NCBI RefSeq assembly: GCF_003602005.1
Contig: NZ_QZWD01000007.1
Span: forward strand, 124,001 to 188,000
Source: Salinisphaera sp. Q1T1-3
GTDB taxonomy: Bacteria > Pseudomonadota > Gammaproteobacteria > Nevskiales > Salinisphaeraceae
DNA: 64,000 nt
Reading direction: 5' to 3'
Notes under the pieces: model-generated
What the model saw: the letters and a program-made list of their open reading frames with translations, nothing else
What the model was told of the DNA's origin: nothing
Database searches by the model: none
Translations under genes and position numbers: made by a program
Shown: positions 20,825 through 31,040 of the stretch, in pieces
Layout: every line of letters begins with the position of its first letter
Numbering within the stretch: position 1 is the first letter of the stretch

Positions 20825-22651
20825 ATGTGCGGCATCGTAGGGGCGAGCGCGCAGCGCGATGTTTCGGCCATCCTGCTGGAAGGCCTGAGACGACTCGAGT
20901 ATCGGGGTTATGACTCGGCGGGCATGGCGCTCATCGATGACGGTGTGCTGACGCGTCGGCGCGCCGTTGGCAAGGTCGCTGCCCTGGCCGAGGCGCTGGG
21001 CGATGGATTGCCCGGACGTTTCGGCATCGCCCACACCCGCTGGGCAACCCACGGCGGCGTGACCGAGGCCAACGCCCATCCCCATGTTTCCAACGGCCGT
21101 ATCGCCGTCGTCCACAACGGCATCGTCGAGAACCACGAGCCGCTGCGCGATCGGCTGATCGCGGCCGGCTATCGCTTCGAATCGGAAACCGACACGGAAG
21201 TCGTCGCCCATCTGATCGATGCCTATCGCCAGGAAGACACTGATCTGACGACCGCGGTTCGTCGCGCGTCGTCGGCCTTGCACGGCGCCTATGCCCTGGC
21301 GGTGGTGAGCGTCGACGATCCGGATACGGTGGTGGCTACCCGGCGGGGTTCACCACTCGTGCTTGGCGTGGGTATAGGCGAGCATTTCGTGGCCTCCGAT
21401 GTTGCGGCTCTGTTGCCGGTCACGCGACGCTTCGTCTATCTGGAAGAAGGCGATATCGTCACGCTGACGCCGGCTGCGTTCGAGATCATCGACGGGGAGG
21501 GACGCATACAGGATCGCCCGATCAAGGAATCGGCCCTGTCGATCAGCGCGACGGAGAAGGGCGGCTACCGTCATTTCATGCTCAAGGAAATCCATGAGCA
21601 GCCCGCCGTGCTGGCCGAAACCTGGCAAGGCCGACTGGCCGAGAGTGGGCCGCTGGCCTCGGCGATCGGCCCCGAGGCCGAGGCCCTGCTGGCTGGCGTC
21701 GAGGCCGTGCATATCGTGGCCTGTGGCACCAGTTATCACGCCGGGCTGGTCGCCCGATACTGGATCGAATCGCGCGCGCGCCTTCCCTGTAGCGTCGAAC
21801 TGGCCAGCGAATATCGGTACCGAGACCCGGTGGTGCCGCCGAATTGTCTGTTCGTCACCCTATCGCAGTCCGGTGAAACCGCCGATACGCTGGCCGCCTT
21901 GCGTTATGCCAAGGGCCGCGAGGCGGGCACGGGCTATCTCGCCACACTGGCCATCTGCAACAAGCCCGAGACCTCGCTCACACGTGAATCCGATCTCGTG
22001 TTGATGACGCGCGCCGGCCCGGAGATCGGCGTCGCCTCCACGAAGGCCTTCACGACGCAACTGGCCTGTCTGCTCATGCTCGCCGGTATGCTCTCGGTGC
22101 CGGGCGAGGCGCGGGCGCGTCTGGCCGCCGAGCTGCGCGAGATCGAATCCGTCGTGTCCAGCGTGCTCGAACTCGATCGCGTTGTTGCCGAGCTGGCGGA
22201 GGCCTTCGTCGACAAGCGTCATGCCCTGTTCCTCGGCCGGGGGCCGATGTATCCGATCGCCATGGAAGGGGCGCTCAAGCTCAAGGAGATTTCCTATCTC
22301 CATGCCGAGGCCTATGCCGCTGGCGAACTCAAGCACGGCCCGCTGGCACTGGTCGACGACGACATGCCGGTGGTCGCCGTGGCCCCGACCGACGAATGGC
22401 TGGAAAAGGTCAAATCCAACCTGCAGGAAGTACGCGCTCGGGGCGGTCAGCTCTATGTCTTCGCCGACGAGACCGCAGGCCTGAAATCCGGGCCTGGCTT
22501 TACCGTGCTGCGCATGCCGCACGTCGTCGAGAGCCTGGCGCCGATCGCCTACACCGTCCCGCTCCAGCTGCTTGCCTACCACGTCGCCGTGGCCAAGGGC
22601 ACCGACGTGGACCAACCACGCAATCTGGCCAAATCGGTAACGGTGGAATGA
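20825..22651 (+). CDS. glmS: Glutamine--fructose-6-phosphate aminotransferase (isomerizing)
   Basis: GlmS makes glucosamine-6-phosphate from fructose-6-phosphate and glutamine. The start at 20825 places the catalytic cysteine at position 2 (MCGIVG), exposed after Met removal; the longer open frame is therefore rejected. Length is 608 residues (E. coli 609). The glutaminase domain runs to about residue 240, followed by two SIS domains ([41 protein letters not shown]). The end, [11 protein letters not shown], is the conserved C-terminal tail. No glmS ribozyme is expected or seen. Confidence 0.98.
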   Translation: MCGIVGASAQRDVSAILLEGLRRLEYRGYDSAGMALIDDGVLTRRRAVGKVAALAEALGDGLPGRFGIAHTRWATHGGVTEANAHPHVSNGRIAVVHNGIVENHEPLRDRLIAAGYRFESETDTEVVAHLIDAYRQEDTDLTTAVRRASSALHGAYALAVVSVDDPDTVVATRRGSPLVLGVGIGEHFVASDVAALLPVTRRFVYLEEGDIVTLTPAAFEIIDGEGRIQDRPIKESALSISATEKGGYRHFMLKEIHEQPAVLAETWQGRLAESGPLASAIGPEAEALLAGVEAVHIVACGTSYHAGLVARYWIESRARLPCSVELASEYRYRDPVVPPNCLFVTLSQSGETADTLAALRYAKGREAGTGYLATLAICNKPETSLTRESDLVLMTRAGPEIGVASTKAFTTQLACLLMLAGMLSVPGEARARLAAELREIESVVSSVLELDRVVAELAEAFVDKRHALFLGRGPMYPIAMEGALKLKEISYLHAEAYAAGELKHGPLALVDDDMPVVAVAPTDEWLEKVKSNLQEVRARGGQLYVFADETAGLKSGPGFTVLRMPHVVESLAPIAYTVPLQLLAYHVAVAKGTDVDQPRNLAKSVTVE

Positions 22652-23053
22652 ATTTATTCAGGCGATTGATTTGAAAATGAATTGTTGAATCCTGGATGAC
22701 GGTAGGGCGGTTGATTCGAAGATTTCATCTGTCATGCAGGGTTCGGCGCTTGAAGGGAGACGCCCGGCGCCGACATGAGGCGGGGTTGAAGCCGGATATC
22801 ATTCGCCGCTTCCTGCCGTGTGTGATCGGCGATCGACCGGATTTTCACCCGTGTCCCGATCTGTGCGCCGCGCTGCGCCAGGAAGTTTCGGCCATCGATC
22901 GTCGGCATCGACCTTCTTGAAGAAAGTCGACGAACGATCACCGGTTATCTGGCGCGCGCGAGGCCGATCATCAGCTTCGGCATGGCAAGGCCGGCCCAGT
23001 GCCGGGCGATTCATCGCCCGGCTTCGGATCATGCCGCCATGGCAACCGCCGTT
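22652..23053. other. Gene-free gap between convergent glmS and the YncE-like lipoprotein gene
   Basis: I see no convincing gene in these 402 bases; the open frames here lack family features and overlap the real minus-strand gene. The first 60 bases after glmS are AT-rich. A dyad TCGGCGC...GCGCCGA lies near 22744-22774, and a stronger hairpin is listed separately at 23001-23022. Confidence 0.6.
23001..23022 (-). terminator. Hairpin downstream of the YncE-like lipoprotein gene
   Basis: GCCGGGCG (23001-23008) pairs perfectly with CGCCCGGC (23015-23022) around a 6-base loop, about 30 bases past the stop of the minus-strand gene. It lacks a U-tract, so its strength as a terminator is uncertain. 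Confidence 0.4.
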
Positions 23054-24226
23054 TCAGCGTGCCTGTTTCTCCTCGGTAACCGACATCGTCTTGAACGGCG
23101 TGCAGAAACGCGGCGCCGTGGATCGGCGATCATCTTCCAGGGCCTGGGTGGTCGCCGTGTCGAAGAACGACACGGTGTCGTCGCCGTTGAGCGCATACAA
23201 CGTCGCGTCGTTTGGTGAGAACAGCAGACCCATGACGAAGTCTTTGGCCGGGTATCGACGTACCGCCTCGCCGCTTTGCGTATCGATGACCCAGGTGTTC
23301 GCGCTGCGACTGGTATGGAACGCCAGGTAGCGGCCTCCACGACTCAATGCCATGGTGGGATAGTCCCGGGGCCCGTACCCACAGTAGCTCAGACGTTTCT
23401 GCAGTTCGAGCGTGTTGCCGTCGACGATCGAGACGCCGTTCTTGTCGGCAATCGCAACACGGCTGCGCGAAGGGCTTGCCACGAGGGTCTGGAATCGGTA
23501 TCTGACTTCATCGGCCTGGTCCTGCTCGAGCGTTTTCGTGTCGAAACGATCGATCGTGTCGCGTTTGGCGTTGTAGACGAAGAGTTTGCGGTCATTCGGG
23601 CTCAGCCACATGCCGATATAGCGGCCGAATGGCAGGTAACGCGCATCGCCGCCGATCAATGCGATCGGCTCGCCGACCGGTGTCATGGTTTTCACGTCCA
23701 GGGCGGAAACAGAGTTGGCGACGCTGTTCATGATGTAAGCGCGCTGGCCGTCACTCGAGATGGCGATATCCCGCGGAAAACGTGCCACATCCGCATTGGC
23801 CGTGATCTGGCCGGTAGCCAGATCGATGCGCGATACGGCATCCGGTCGCATCGAGCTGACCAGCGCGGTGTGCCCGCCGGGCGTGATCGCTACGCCGGCC
23901 GCGCCGCGGCCCTTGCAGAAATTATCCGGGCAACCGCCCAGGCCGGTTTCGAAGGTCCCGCCGTCAATCGTGCGCTCGACCTGATGCGTCTGGGTGTTGA
24001 TGACCGTGAGCGTGTTGTCGGCGTTGCCGGTGACGTAGAGGCGTGTGCCGTTGTCTCCGAGCGTCATCTGAGCCACGTGTTCGCCGGCGCCGACCTGGGT
24101 GGCTTCGAGTGTGCCCGCATCGACCGTCCGGGCGGCCGGCCATGCGGTTGATGACATGTTCTGGGACGCGCAACCGCCCAACACAAGCGCGATCAGACAG
24201 GCACCCGCCACTTTTACAGGATTCAC
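23054..24226 (-). CDS. YncE/cytochrome-D1-like beta-propeller lipoprotein
   Basis: This 390-residue protein has a lipoprotein signal peptide with lipobox LGGC (Cys19). The rest is a string of propeller blades of the YVTN/YncE type: repeats such as LYVTGNADNTLTVINTQTHQVERTI, AYIMNSVANSVSALDVKTM, LFVYNAKRDTIDRFD and LYALNGDDTVSFFD. Such periplasmic propellers bind partners or ligands, but no enzyme residues are evident. It stands alone on the minus strand between glmS and an AT-rich gap. A local pair of cysteines (GGCPDNFCKG, about 98-104) may be a disulphide. The propeller call is firm; the function is unknown. Confidence 0.8.
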   Translation of the reverse strand: MNPVKVAGACLIALVLGGCASQNMSSTAWPAARTVDAGTLEATQVGAGEHVAQMTLGDNGTRLYVTGNADNTLTVINTQTHQVERTIDGGTFETGLGGCPDNFCKGRGAAGVAITPGGHTALVSSMRPDAVSRIDLATGQITANADVARFPRDIAISSDGQRAYIMNSVANSVSALDVKTMTPVGEPIALIGGDARYLPFGRYIGMWLSPNDRKLFVYNAKRDTIDRFDTKTLEQDQADEVRYRFQTLVASPSRSRVAIADKNGVSIVDGNTLELQKRLSYCGYGPRDYPTMALSRGGRYLAFHTSRSANTWVIDTQSGEAVRRYPAKDFVMGLLFSPNDATLYALNGDDTVSFFDTATTQALEDDRRSTAPRFCTPFKTMSVTEEKQAR

Positions 24227-24904
24227 GATATATCTCCCTTTTCGAATCGATCCCGGAACGCCGGGGTTTTATTTTATCAGGGCTTGGGTTTTTTTATAAA
24301 AAACCTGTATTAATAGGATATAAGTGGTTGCGTGGGCGGAAATATGCTTTCGATCACTTTGAGAGGCTAATTAATAGTGGGCTATCTATTTGCGCCATCA
24401 ACTTAATCAAAAGTAGGTAGCCGAGCAAAAAAGTAAATGATTTGTCCTGCGAAAGGACAAATCATCGGATGCCGAATAAGTCGGTAATATTGAATATCGC
24501 GGTGTTGGCGGCTCGTGTTCTTGATCGAGATCCCCGGTGATGGCACATCGGCATACGCTTTATTGTCGGCATCACACGGCCTTGGGGCCATTGGCAGCGC
24601 CTGGGGCGAAAAGCGGGCCAATCGGGCGTTGTGGATGGAATCGAGACGAGGCATGCCGCCGTCTGCAGGGGCCGGAGGCGCCGGCGCTGTAGCGCTGATC
24701 GTCGGGATATCGGCGCGATTGATCAGGCAAGCGCGTCGACCGCCCGGCGGGCTTCGGCGAGCGGACCGTGGGTCGCGGGGTGCCGAGTATCACGCCGAGG
24801 TATCCAGGACGCCTGCGGTTCTGGGTGCCGGGCTGGCCGCGAATGTACTCTTTCGCCCGCGGATGCGGTCGTTACACTAGGCCCTCGCGTTCCTGAGGGC
24901 ATGT
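24227..24904. other. AT-rich gene-free gap with strong inverted repeats
   Basis: This 678-base gap has no supportable gene. From about 24260 to 24540 it is far more AT-rich than its surroundings. It contains GGTTTTTT-TAT-AAAAAACC (24287-24305), close upstream of the minus-strand lipoprotein gene, and a perfect 12-bp inverted repeat at 24437-24465. The 3' part (24560-24890) returns to normal GC content without a recognisable frame. It looks like a transcription boundary or the scar of an old insertion. Confidence 0.55.
24437..24465 (-). terminator. Perfect 12-bp inverted repeat, probable minus-strand terminator
   Basis: The arms ATGATTTGTCCT and AGGACAAATCAT pair perfectly around a GCGAA loop. 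Read on the minus strand the hairpin is followed by TTACTTTTTT, an intrinsic terminator shape; on the plus strand no U-tract follows. No gene is seen that it would end, so a protein-binding operator is an alternative. Confidence 0.45.
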
Positions 24905-25858
24905 ATGAAAATCGTAGCGATCGGCGCTGGCGCCTGGGGCAAGAACATCATTCGGAATCTGGAGGCGCTGGGTGCGCTGTCCGGCATTGTCGAAGGCAAT
25001 AACGAACGGCTCAACGCCTATGCCGAAGGGCATCCGGCGTTGGCGCTCCACGCCGACTGGCGTGCTGCACTGGACTCGGATTGCGATGCGGTGGCGATCG
25101 CCACACCCACGGCGAGCCATTATGAAATCGCCAGTGCCGCGCTGGCCGCGGGCAAGGACGTGTTCGTCGAGAAACCGATCACGCACTGCTCGCGCGAGGC
25201 GCGTGCGCTGGCGGACATGGCCCGCGAACGTGGTCGTATCCTCATGGTCGGCCATCTGTTGCTGTATCAGCCGGCCATCGCCTGGATGAAGGATTATGTG
25301 GAGGCCGGCCACCTCGGCGAGCTGTTCTCGGTGCGCCACGAACGACTCAATCTGGGCCGGGCGCGTAGTGCCGAGAATGTGATCTGGGACATCGGCGTGC
25401 ACGATATGGCGATCATGCTGTATCTGATCGGTAGCGCGCCGGCCCGGGTGCGTGGCACCGGGCATCGGATGCTCGGCTTGAGCGTGGAGGACGAGGTGCA
25501 TGTGCACCTGGAGTTCGCCGGCGGCATTCGCGGCAATCTACACACGTCGTGGCTGTGGCCGGAGACCAATCGTCGGACGATCCTGCGCGGCTCCGGGGGC
25601 ATGCTGGTCTATGACGAGGTGGCCCAGGTCGTCACCCTGCATCGCAAATGGATCGATGCCGAGCTGCAGAATCACGACGAGGGCAGTGAAGTCGTGCACC
25701 GCGGCGACGGCCAGCCGCTGCGCCTGGAGCTTGCGCATTTCATCGACTGTGTCACCCATCGTCGACGCCCGCGCTCCGATGGCGAGAGCGCGGTGACAGT
25801 CATCGAAACGCTCGAGCGAATCAATGAGGCGGTCGCGGAGTCCAGCCGCTATCCGTGA
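24905..25858 (+). CDS. Gfo/Idh/MocA-family NAD(P)-dependent oxidoreductase
   Basis: The 317-residue protein has an N-terminal Rossmann fold (IGAGAWGKN, residues 6-14), the family signature EKP at 89-91, and the catalytic pair D163 and H167 in WDIGVHD. The closest feel is to sugar-nucleotide 3-dehydrogenases of the WlbA/GnnA kind, which oxidise UDP-GlcNAc derivatives at C3, but the substrate cannot be fixed from sequence. No aminotransferase or acyltransferase partner is next to it, which is unusual for such a pathway enzyme. It follows the AT-rich gap and converges with xthA. Confidence 0.82.
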   Translation: MKIVAIGAGAWGKNIIRNLEALGALSGIVEGNNERLNAYAEGHPALALHADWRAALDSDCDAVAIATPTASHYEIASAALAAGKDVFVEKPITHCSREARALADMARERGRILMVGHLLLYQPAIAWMKDYVEAGHLGELFSVRHERLNLGRARSAENVIWDIGVHDMAIMLYLIGSAPARVRGTGHRMLGLSVEDEVHVHLEFAGGIRGNLHTSWLWPETNRRTILRGSGGMLVYDEVAQVVTLHRKWIDAELQNHDEGSEVVHRGDGQPLRLELAHFIDCVTHRRRPRSDGESAVTVIETLERINEAVAESSRYP

Positions 25859-25946
25859 TGCCGTGGCGTCGCGCCGGGCAGGCGTCTGCCCGGCGCGCTA
25901 CCGGTGATCGCGGTGCCGTGTCTCGGTCCGCGGTGCCCCTTCTCTT

Positions 25947-26726
25947 TCAACCGAGGTCGAAGTCGGCGACCACGGGCACATGGTCGGACGGCCGCTTGCG
26001 CCCGCGTTCGCCCACATGGGCCCGGCAATCGGTGCAGGCCGTGGCCAGGGCACGCGAGGCCAGCACATGGTCGATCCGCAGGCCGGCGTTGCGTGCCCAG
26101 CCGCCGTTGCGATAATCCCACCAGGTGAAGCAGTGCCGTCCTTCCTTTTCGGACTCGTGGTCCAGCCACAGGTCCGACAGACCGGCATCGAGCAGGCGCT
26201 GGAACGCGGCGCGTTCATCCGGCGAGCACAGGATGCGGCCTTCCCATTTCTCGGCGTCCCAGGTGTCTTCGGGGCGCGGGGCGACGTTGAAATCCCCGGT
26301 GAGCACAAGCCGCTCGTGGCGAGTGAGTTCATCGGCGACCCAGTCAGCCAGGGCGGCGAACCAGTCGAGCTTGTAGGTATAGCTGGGGTTGTCCAGGTCC
26401 TTGCCGTTCGGACAATAGACGCCGATGACGCGTGTGCCATCGACGGTGCCGGCAATGACACGCTTGTGATCGTCTTCGAAGCCGGGCAGGGCCGTGACCA
26501 CATCCTCGGCGGGCTGTTTCGACAGCAGTGCCACGCCGTTATAGGTCTTCTGACCGGTGAACGCGCTGTGGTAGCCCGCCTCGGCCAGCGCATCGGCCGG
26601 AAAACGATCGTCGGTGAGCTTGGTCTCCTGCAGGGCGAGCACATCGACCGGCTGGTCGGCCAGCCAGTTGGTGACGTGCGGCAGGCGGACGTTGAGGGAA
26701 TTGACGTTCCAGGTTGCAATCTGCAT
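25947..26726 (-). CDS. xthA: Exodeoxyribonuclease III (AP endonuclease)
   Basis: XthA removes abasic and blocked 3' ends in base excision repair. From the ATG at 26726 it has 259 residues (E. coli 268). Family motifs are all present: WNVNSLNVR (7-14), LQETK with the Mg-binding Glu34, the GDFNVAP motif near 151, and the C-terminal SDHVPVVADF with the catalytic Asp-His. An upstream start at 26747 would add MRVKGLF, which homologues lack. It is divergent from the DUF1499 lipoprotein gene with only 50 bases between. Confidence 0.95.
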   Translation of the reverse strand: MQIATWNVNSLNVRLPHVTNWLADQPVDVLALQETKLTDDRFPADALAEAGYHSAFTGQKTYNGVALLSKQPAEDVVTALPGFEDDHKRVIAGTVDGTRVIGVYCPNGKDLDNPSYTYKLDWFAALADWVADELTRHERLVLTGDFNVAPRPEDTWDAEKWEGRILCSPDERAAFQRLLDAGLSDLWLDHESEKEGRHCFTWWDYRNGGWARNAGLRIDHVLASRALATACTDCRAHVGERGRKRPSDHVPVVADFDLG

Positions 26727-26776
26727 GAACAATCCTTTCACACGCACAGTGTTAATCTTGCGGATCAGAGTCTTGA

Positions 26777-27253
26777 ATGCCCTGCGCGATGCAGCACACG
26801 ACGAGACGGACCTTTGGGCCGGCCATTGTAATGGCCCTGCTGCTCGTCGGGTGTTCAGGCCAGCCGCCGGAGTCGCCGATGCCTCGCCCCGATCATTTCT
26901 CGCCCTGCCCGTCCGCGCCGCACTGCGTGTCGTCGCAAGCGCCTGCGGACAGTGATCGACACATCGCGCCGTTCGTGTTCGACGAGGACGGGGCCAGCGC
27001 CCATCGTGCGCTGCTCGACGTACTCGCCGAAGCCGATCGAGTCGAGATCCTGTCCGACAAGCCGCAGTTCGTGCACGCGACGTTTCGCACCCGGATGGGG
27101 TTTGTCGACGACGTCTATTTCATCATTCACGCGGATCGCCGCATCGTGGATGTCAAGTCGGCATCACGCGTTGGCTACTATGATTTCGGCGTCAATCGAC
27201 GCCGCGTCGAGCGGCTGCGCGCCGCGTTCGAGGCCCGTATGGGCCGCCACTGA
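26777..27253 (+). CDS. DUF1499 family lipoprotein
   Basis: The 158-residue protein has a lipoprotein signal ending in LLVGC, with Cys26 (counting from the ATG at 26777; a second ATG at 26789 is as good). The remainder is a DUF1499 domain: C-P-x-x-P-x-C-V-S-S near residues 44-53, and FRTRMGFVDDVYF followed by I-V-D-V-K-S-A-S-R-V-G-Y-x-D, the best conserved stretch of the family. DUF1499 proteins have no established function. It is divergently placed next to xthA and converges with prlC. Confidence 0.82.
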   Translation: MPCAMQHTTRRTFGPAIVMALLLVGCSGQPPESPMPRPDHFSPCPSAPHCVSSQAPADSDRHIAPFVFDEDGASAHRALLDVLAEADRVEILSDKPQFVHATFRTRMGFVDDVYFIIHADRRIVDVKSASRVGYYDFGVNRRRVERLRAAFEARMGRH

Positions 27254-27319
27254 GCCGGACGACGGTCGGCTCGGTGGCCGATCGTCGTCGGTTGGCCCGC
27301 GTTCGTCTGCCGGCGCCGG

Positions 27320-29395
27320 TCAGGCGGCCCGCGATTCGACCAGCCCGCTGTGGCGCAGCAGCGCATCGATGGCCGGCTCGCGGCCCCGGAAGGCCACGAA
27401 ATTATCCATCGCCGAGCGCGTAGCGCCGCGTTCTAGCACCTCGGTCTTGAAGCGCTGGCCGGTGGCGGCATCGAATAGCCCGGTCTCCTCAAAGGCGGCG
27501 AACGCGTCGGCGGACAGGACTTCGGCCCACTTGTAGCTGTAGTAACCGGCCGCGTAGCCGCCCGCAAAGATATGCATGAACGCGTGCGGAAAGCGGTTGT
27601 AGGCCGGCTGGGCCAGCGGGGCGACTTCGGCACGCACCGCGGCAAGGGTCGCCATGACGGCCGCACCACGTGCCGGGTCGAAACCGCGGTGCAGGCGCAG
27701 ATCGAACAACGAGATCTCGACCTGGCGCAGCATCTGCCAGCCCGCCATGTGGTTGCGCGCGGCAACGAGTTTGTCGAACAGCGTATCCGGCAGCGCCGCG
27801 TGTGTCTCGTAGTGGGCGGCGAACAGGTCCAGTGATTCGCGATGCCAGCACCAGTTCTCCATGAACTGGCTGGGCAGCTCGACGGCATCCCACTCGACGC
27901 CGGAAATGCCGGACACGCTGGCTTCGTCGACGGCCGTGAGCATGTGGTGCAGCCCGTGGCCGAACTCGTGGAACAGCGTGGTGACTTCACCATGGGTCAG
28001 CAGCGCCGGCTTGTCGCCGACCGGCGGGGCGAAGTTGCAGGTCAGAAAGGCCAGCGGCGTCTGTACGCCGGTGCCGGTCAGGCGACGGTTCTGAAACGGG
28101 TGCATCCAGGCGCCGTCGCGCTTGCCGCGCCGCGCATACGGGTCGAGATAGAACACGCCGCGCACCGTGTCGGCGGCATCGCGAATCTCGTAGACGGTGA
28201 CGTCTTCATGCCAGGTCGCGACGTCCGGCCGAGGGTTGATGGCAACGTTGTAGAGCCGCGAGACCACCTGGAACAGCCCGTCGATGACCGCGTGGGCAGG
28301 AAAGTAGGGCCGCAGGTCCTCGTCGGAGAAGTCGTAGCGGGCCTGCTTGAGTTTCTCGGCGTAATAGCCGACGTCCCAGGCCGCGAGCGCATCGACACCG
28401 TCGGCGGCGGCCAGCTCGCGCAGCGCATCGAGCTCGGCATGGGCCGGGGCGGCGCTGCGCTCGGCCAGATCGAGCAGAAAGGATTCGATCTGCTCCGGCG
28501 TGTCGGCCATCTTGGTGGCCAGCGACTGTTCGGCGTAGTCGGCAAAGCCGAGCAGTTGGGCCGCCTCGTGGCGCAGGGCCAGTAGTTCGTCCATGACAGC
28601 GGAATTGTCGAATTCGCCGCCGCTGGGTCCGGCATCGGAGGCGCGTGTGGCAAAGGCTTCGTGCACTTCGGCGCGCAGGCCGCGGTCATCGGCATGCGTG
28701 AGCACGGCGAGCATGCTCGGCGCATCGAGGGTGATCAGCCAGCCGTCGAGCTCTTTCTGGGCTGCGTTCTGGGCCAGCAGATCGCGCGCCGAGTCGGGCA
28801 GGCCCGCGAGCGCCGATTCGTCGGTGAGGTGCTTGCTCCAGGCCTGCGTGGCGTCCAACAGGTTCTGCTGGAAAAGCGTCGATAGCGTCGAGCGTCGCTG
28901 GGCGATCTCGGCGTAGCGTTTCTTGTCGTCGTCGGCGAGCGCAACGCCGGCGAGCTCGAAATCGCGCAGCATATGGGTGATCACGCGCTGGCGCCCGGCG
29001 GTCAGCGTCTCGTAATGAGCCGAATCGGCCAGACGCGCGATGGCGTCGTAGAGCGCGCTGTTCTGGCCGACCTCGGAAGAGAATGCCGTGAGCTTCGGCA
29101 GGCAGGCCTGATATGCCGCCCGCCATTCGGGGGAGTCCATCACCGCATGCATGTGTGCGACCGGAGAGAACGCCCGCTCGAGTGCATCCTCGGCCGCCTC
29201 GATCGGGGCGACGAGATTATCCCAGGTCGGTGCCGCGTCAGTGGCCAGGCAGTCGTCGATCGTCCGGCGCGCATCAGCGATCAGCGTGTCGATTGCCGGT
29301 TCGGCGTGTGCCGGCGCGATCGCCTCGAAATCGGGCAGCTGCAGATCGCTGTCCAGCATCGAAAGCAGGGGGTTGGCTGCGTTGTCGTCGGTCAT
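27320..29395 (-). CDS. prlC: Oligopeptidase A (M3 metallopeptidase)
   Basis: PrlC degrades short peptides, including cleaved signal peptides, in the cytosol. The 691-residue protein is the usual M3A length (E. coli 680). The zinc motif HEFGHGLHHM starts at residue 476, with the next ligand in the following conserved WDAVELPSQFMENW segment. The ATG at 29395 is chosen; a GTG three codons upstream is also in frame. It is divergent from gor across a 292-base gap. Confidence 0.95.
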   Translation of the reverse strand: MTDDNAANPLLSMLDSDLQLPDFEAIAPAHAEPAIDTLIADARRTIDDCLATDAAPTWDNLVAPIEAAEDALERAFSPVAHMHAVMDSPEWRAAYQACLPKLTAFSSEVGQNSALYDAIARLADSAHYETLTAGRQRVITHMLRDFELAGVALADDDKKRYAEIAQRRSTLSTLFQQNLLDATQAWSKHLTDESALAGLPDSARDLLAQNAAQKELDGWLITLDAPSMLAVLTHADDRGLRAEVHEAFATRASDAGPSGGEFDNSAVMDELLALRHEAAQLLGFADYAEQSLATKMADTPEQIESFLLDLAERSAAPAHAELDALRELAAADGVDALAAWDVGYYAEKLKQARYDFSDEDLRPYFPAHAVIDGLFQVVSRLYNVAINPRPDVATWHEDVTVYEIRDAADTVRGVFYLDPYARRGKRDGAWMHPFQNRRLTGTGVQTPLAFLTCNFAPPVGDKPALLTHGEVTTLFHEFGHGLHHMLTAVDEASVSGISGVEWDAVELPSQFMENWCWHRESLDLFAAHYETHAALPDTLFDKLVAARNHMAGWQMLRQVEISLFDLRLHRGFDPARGAAVMATLAAVRAEVAPLAQPAYNRFPHAFMHIFAGGYAAGYYSYKWAEVLSADAFAAFEETGLFDAATGQRFKTEVLERGATRSAMDNFVAFRGREPAIDALLRHSGLVESRAA

Positions 29396-29687
29396 GGCAC
29401 GCACGGGAAAGAGTCAAAACACCAGACTGAGATCATGCGGCGTGCAACGCGCCAATCAAGAGAGCGATCCCGTTCGGTATCACGTGACAATTGGCCGGGC
29501 GTGAGATCATGACGATAGGCAAGCGTTGCCCGATTGATCTCGTTCTGAGTCGGGTTGGCCGCACGGCACGCCACGATCGGCGACTCGCGCCTTGCCGGAC
29601 ACACTGCGGTCTCTCGACGAAAAGGCGCTCGAACGAAACATCAACAGACCCTAGAATGCGGCCATTGCTTTGATAATCGAGAATGTC

Positions 29688-31040
29688 ATGGCCGAGCATT
29701 ATGATCTCGTGGTCATCGGTGGGGGGTCCGGTGGCGTGGCGACAGCCCGCCGGGCCGCGGCCTATGGCAAGCGAGTCGTGCTGATCGAACGCGGCCGGCT
29801 GGGCGGCACCTGCGTCAACGTCGGCTGCGTGCCGAAGAAGGTGATGTGGCATGCCGCGGAGTTCGCCGAGGCCGCACGGCACGCGCACGACTACGGTTTT
29901 CCGGTGGCCTCCGATCGTTTCGACTGGACACGTCTGACCGAGAACCGCCGGACCTACATCGAGCGGCTGAACCGGATCTATGCCGGCAATCTCGACAAGG
30001 CCGACGTCGACGTCGTGGCCGGCGAGGCTCGCTTTGTCGATGAGCGCACGGTTGCCGCGGCCGGGCGCGAGTTCACCGGCGAGCACGTGCTCATCGCCAC
30101 CGGTGGCAAAGCACGCTGGCCGGCGATTCCGGGCGCCGCACTGGGTACCGATTCCGATGGTTTCTTCGCCTGGGACACACAGCCGGCGAAAGTGGCGGTG
30201 GTCGGCAGCGGCTACATCGCCTGCGAGCTGGCCGGCGTGCTCAACAGTCTGGGCAGCGATGTGAGCCTTTTGTTGCGCAAGGAACACGTGCTCAAGGACT
30301 TTGATGCCATGCTCGGCGATACCCTGATCGAGCGCATGCGTGAAGCCGGCATCGATGTACGCATGAATCGACAGGCCCGGGAACTGCACGAGGACACCGA
30401 CGGCCGGATTACCGTCGAGTTCGACGATGACACACGAATCGCGGGCTACGACCGGCTTGTCTGGGCCATTGGCCGGGTTCCCAATACCGACACGCTCGGG
30501 CTTGCGGGTATCGGCCTCGAACTGGCCGCCGACGGCACGATTCCGGTCGACGAATGGCAGGACACACGGGTCCCGGGCCTGCATGCACTCGGCGATGTCA
30601 CCGGCGGGCCGGAGTTGACGCCGGTCGCGATCGCGGCCGGTCGGCGCATGGCCGATCGCCTGTTTGGCGGCATGCCGGAGCGGCGTCTGGACTATCACAA
30701 CATCCCGACCGTGGTCTTTTCGCATCCGCCGATCGGCACCGTGGGTCTGTCCGAGGCCGATGCGCGTACACAGTACGGTGATGAGGCGGTGACGATCTAT
30801 ACCAGTCACTACGTGGCGCTCTATCACGGGGTGTTGTCCGACAAGACACCTTCGGACATGAAGCTGGTCTGTGTCGGGCCCGAGGAAAAAGTCGTGGGGG
30901 CGCACGTCATTGGCGACGGGGCCGATGAGATGACGCAGGGCTTTGCCGTGGCCGTGAGGATGGGCGCGACCAAGCACGACTTCGACGATACGGTCGCCAT
31001 CCATCCGACCAGTGCCGAAGAATTCGTGACCATGACGTGA
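29688..31040 (+). CDS. gor: Glutathione-disulfide reductase
   Basis: Gor uses NADPH and FAD to reduce oxidised glutathione. At 450 residues it equals E. coli Gor. The FAD fold [13 protein letters not shown] is at 11-23, and the redox-active disulphide [13 protein letters not shown] has Cys42 and Cys47 exactly as in E. coli. The C-terminal [13 protein letters not shown] supplies the catalytic His near residue 438. The frame begins six codons earlier at 29670, but the start at 29688 fits homologues. The next gene starts within its stop codon (GTGA). Confidence 0.96.
   Translation: MAEHYDLVVIGGGSGGVATARRAAAYGKRVVLIERGRLGGTCVNVGCVPKKVMWHAAEFAEAARHAHDYGFPVASDRFDWTRLTENRRTYIERLNRIYAGNLDKADVDVVAGEARFVDERTVAAAGREFTGEHVLIATGGKARWPAIPGAALGTDSDGFFAWDTQPAKVAVVGSGYIACELAGVLNSLGSDVSLLLRKEHVLKDFDAMLGDTLIERMREAGIDVRMNRQARELHEDTDGRITVEFDDDTRIAGYDRLVWAIGRVPNTDTLGLAGIGLELAADGTIPVDEWQDTRVPGLHALGDVTGGPELTPVAIAAGRRMADRLFGGMPERRLDYHNIPTVVFSHPPIGTVGLSEADARTQYGDEAVTIYTSHYVALYHGVLSDKTPSDMKLVCVGPEEKVVGAHVIGDGADEMTQGFAVAVRMGATKHDFDDTVAIHPTSAEEFVTMT

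Noticed and set aside
29479-29488. Possible parS-like site around CACGTG in the prlC-gor gap
   Set aside because: The core matches but the flanks fit the parS consensus poorly and it is far from parAB; I would need a consensus scan to accept it.
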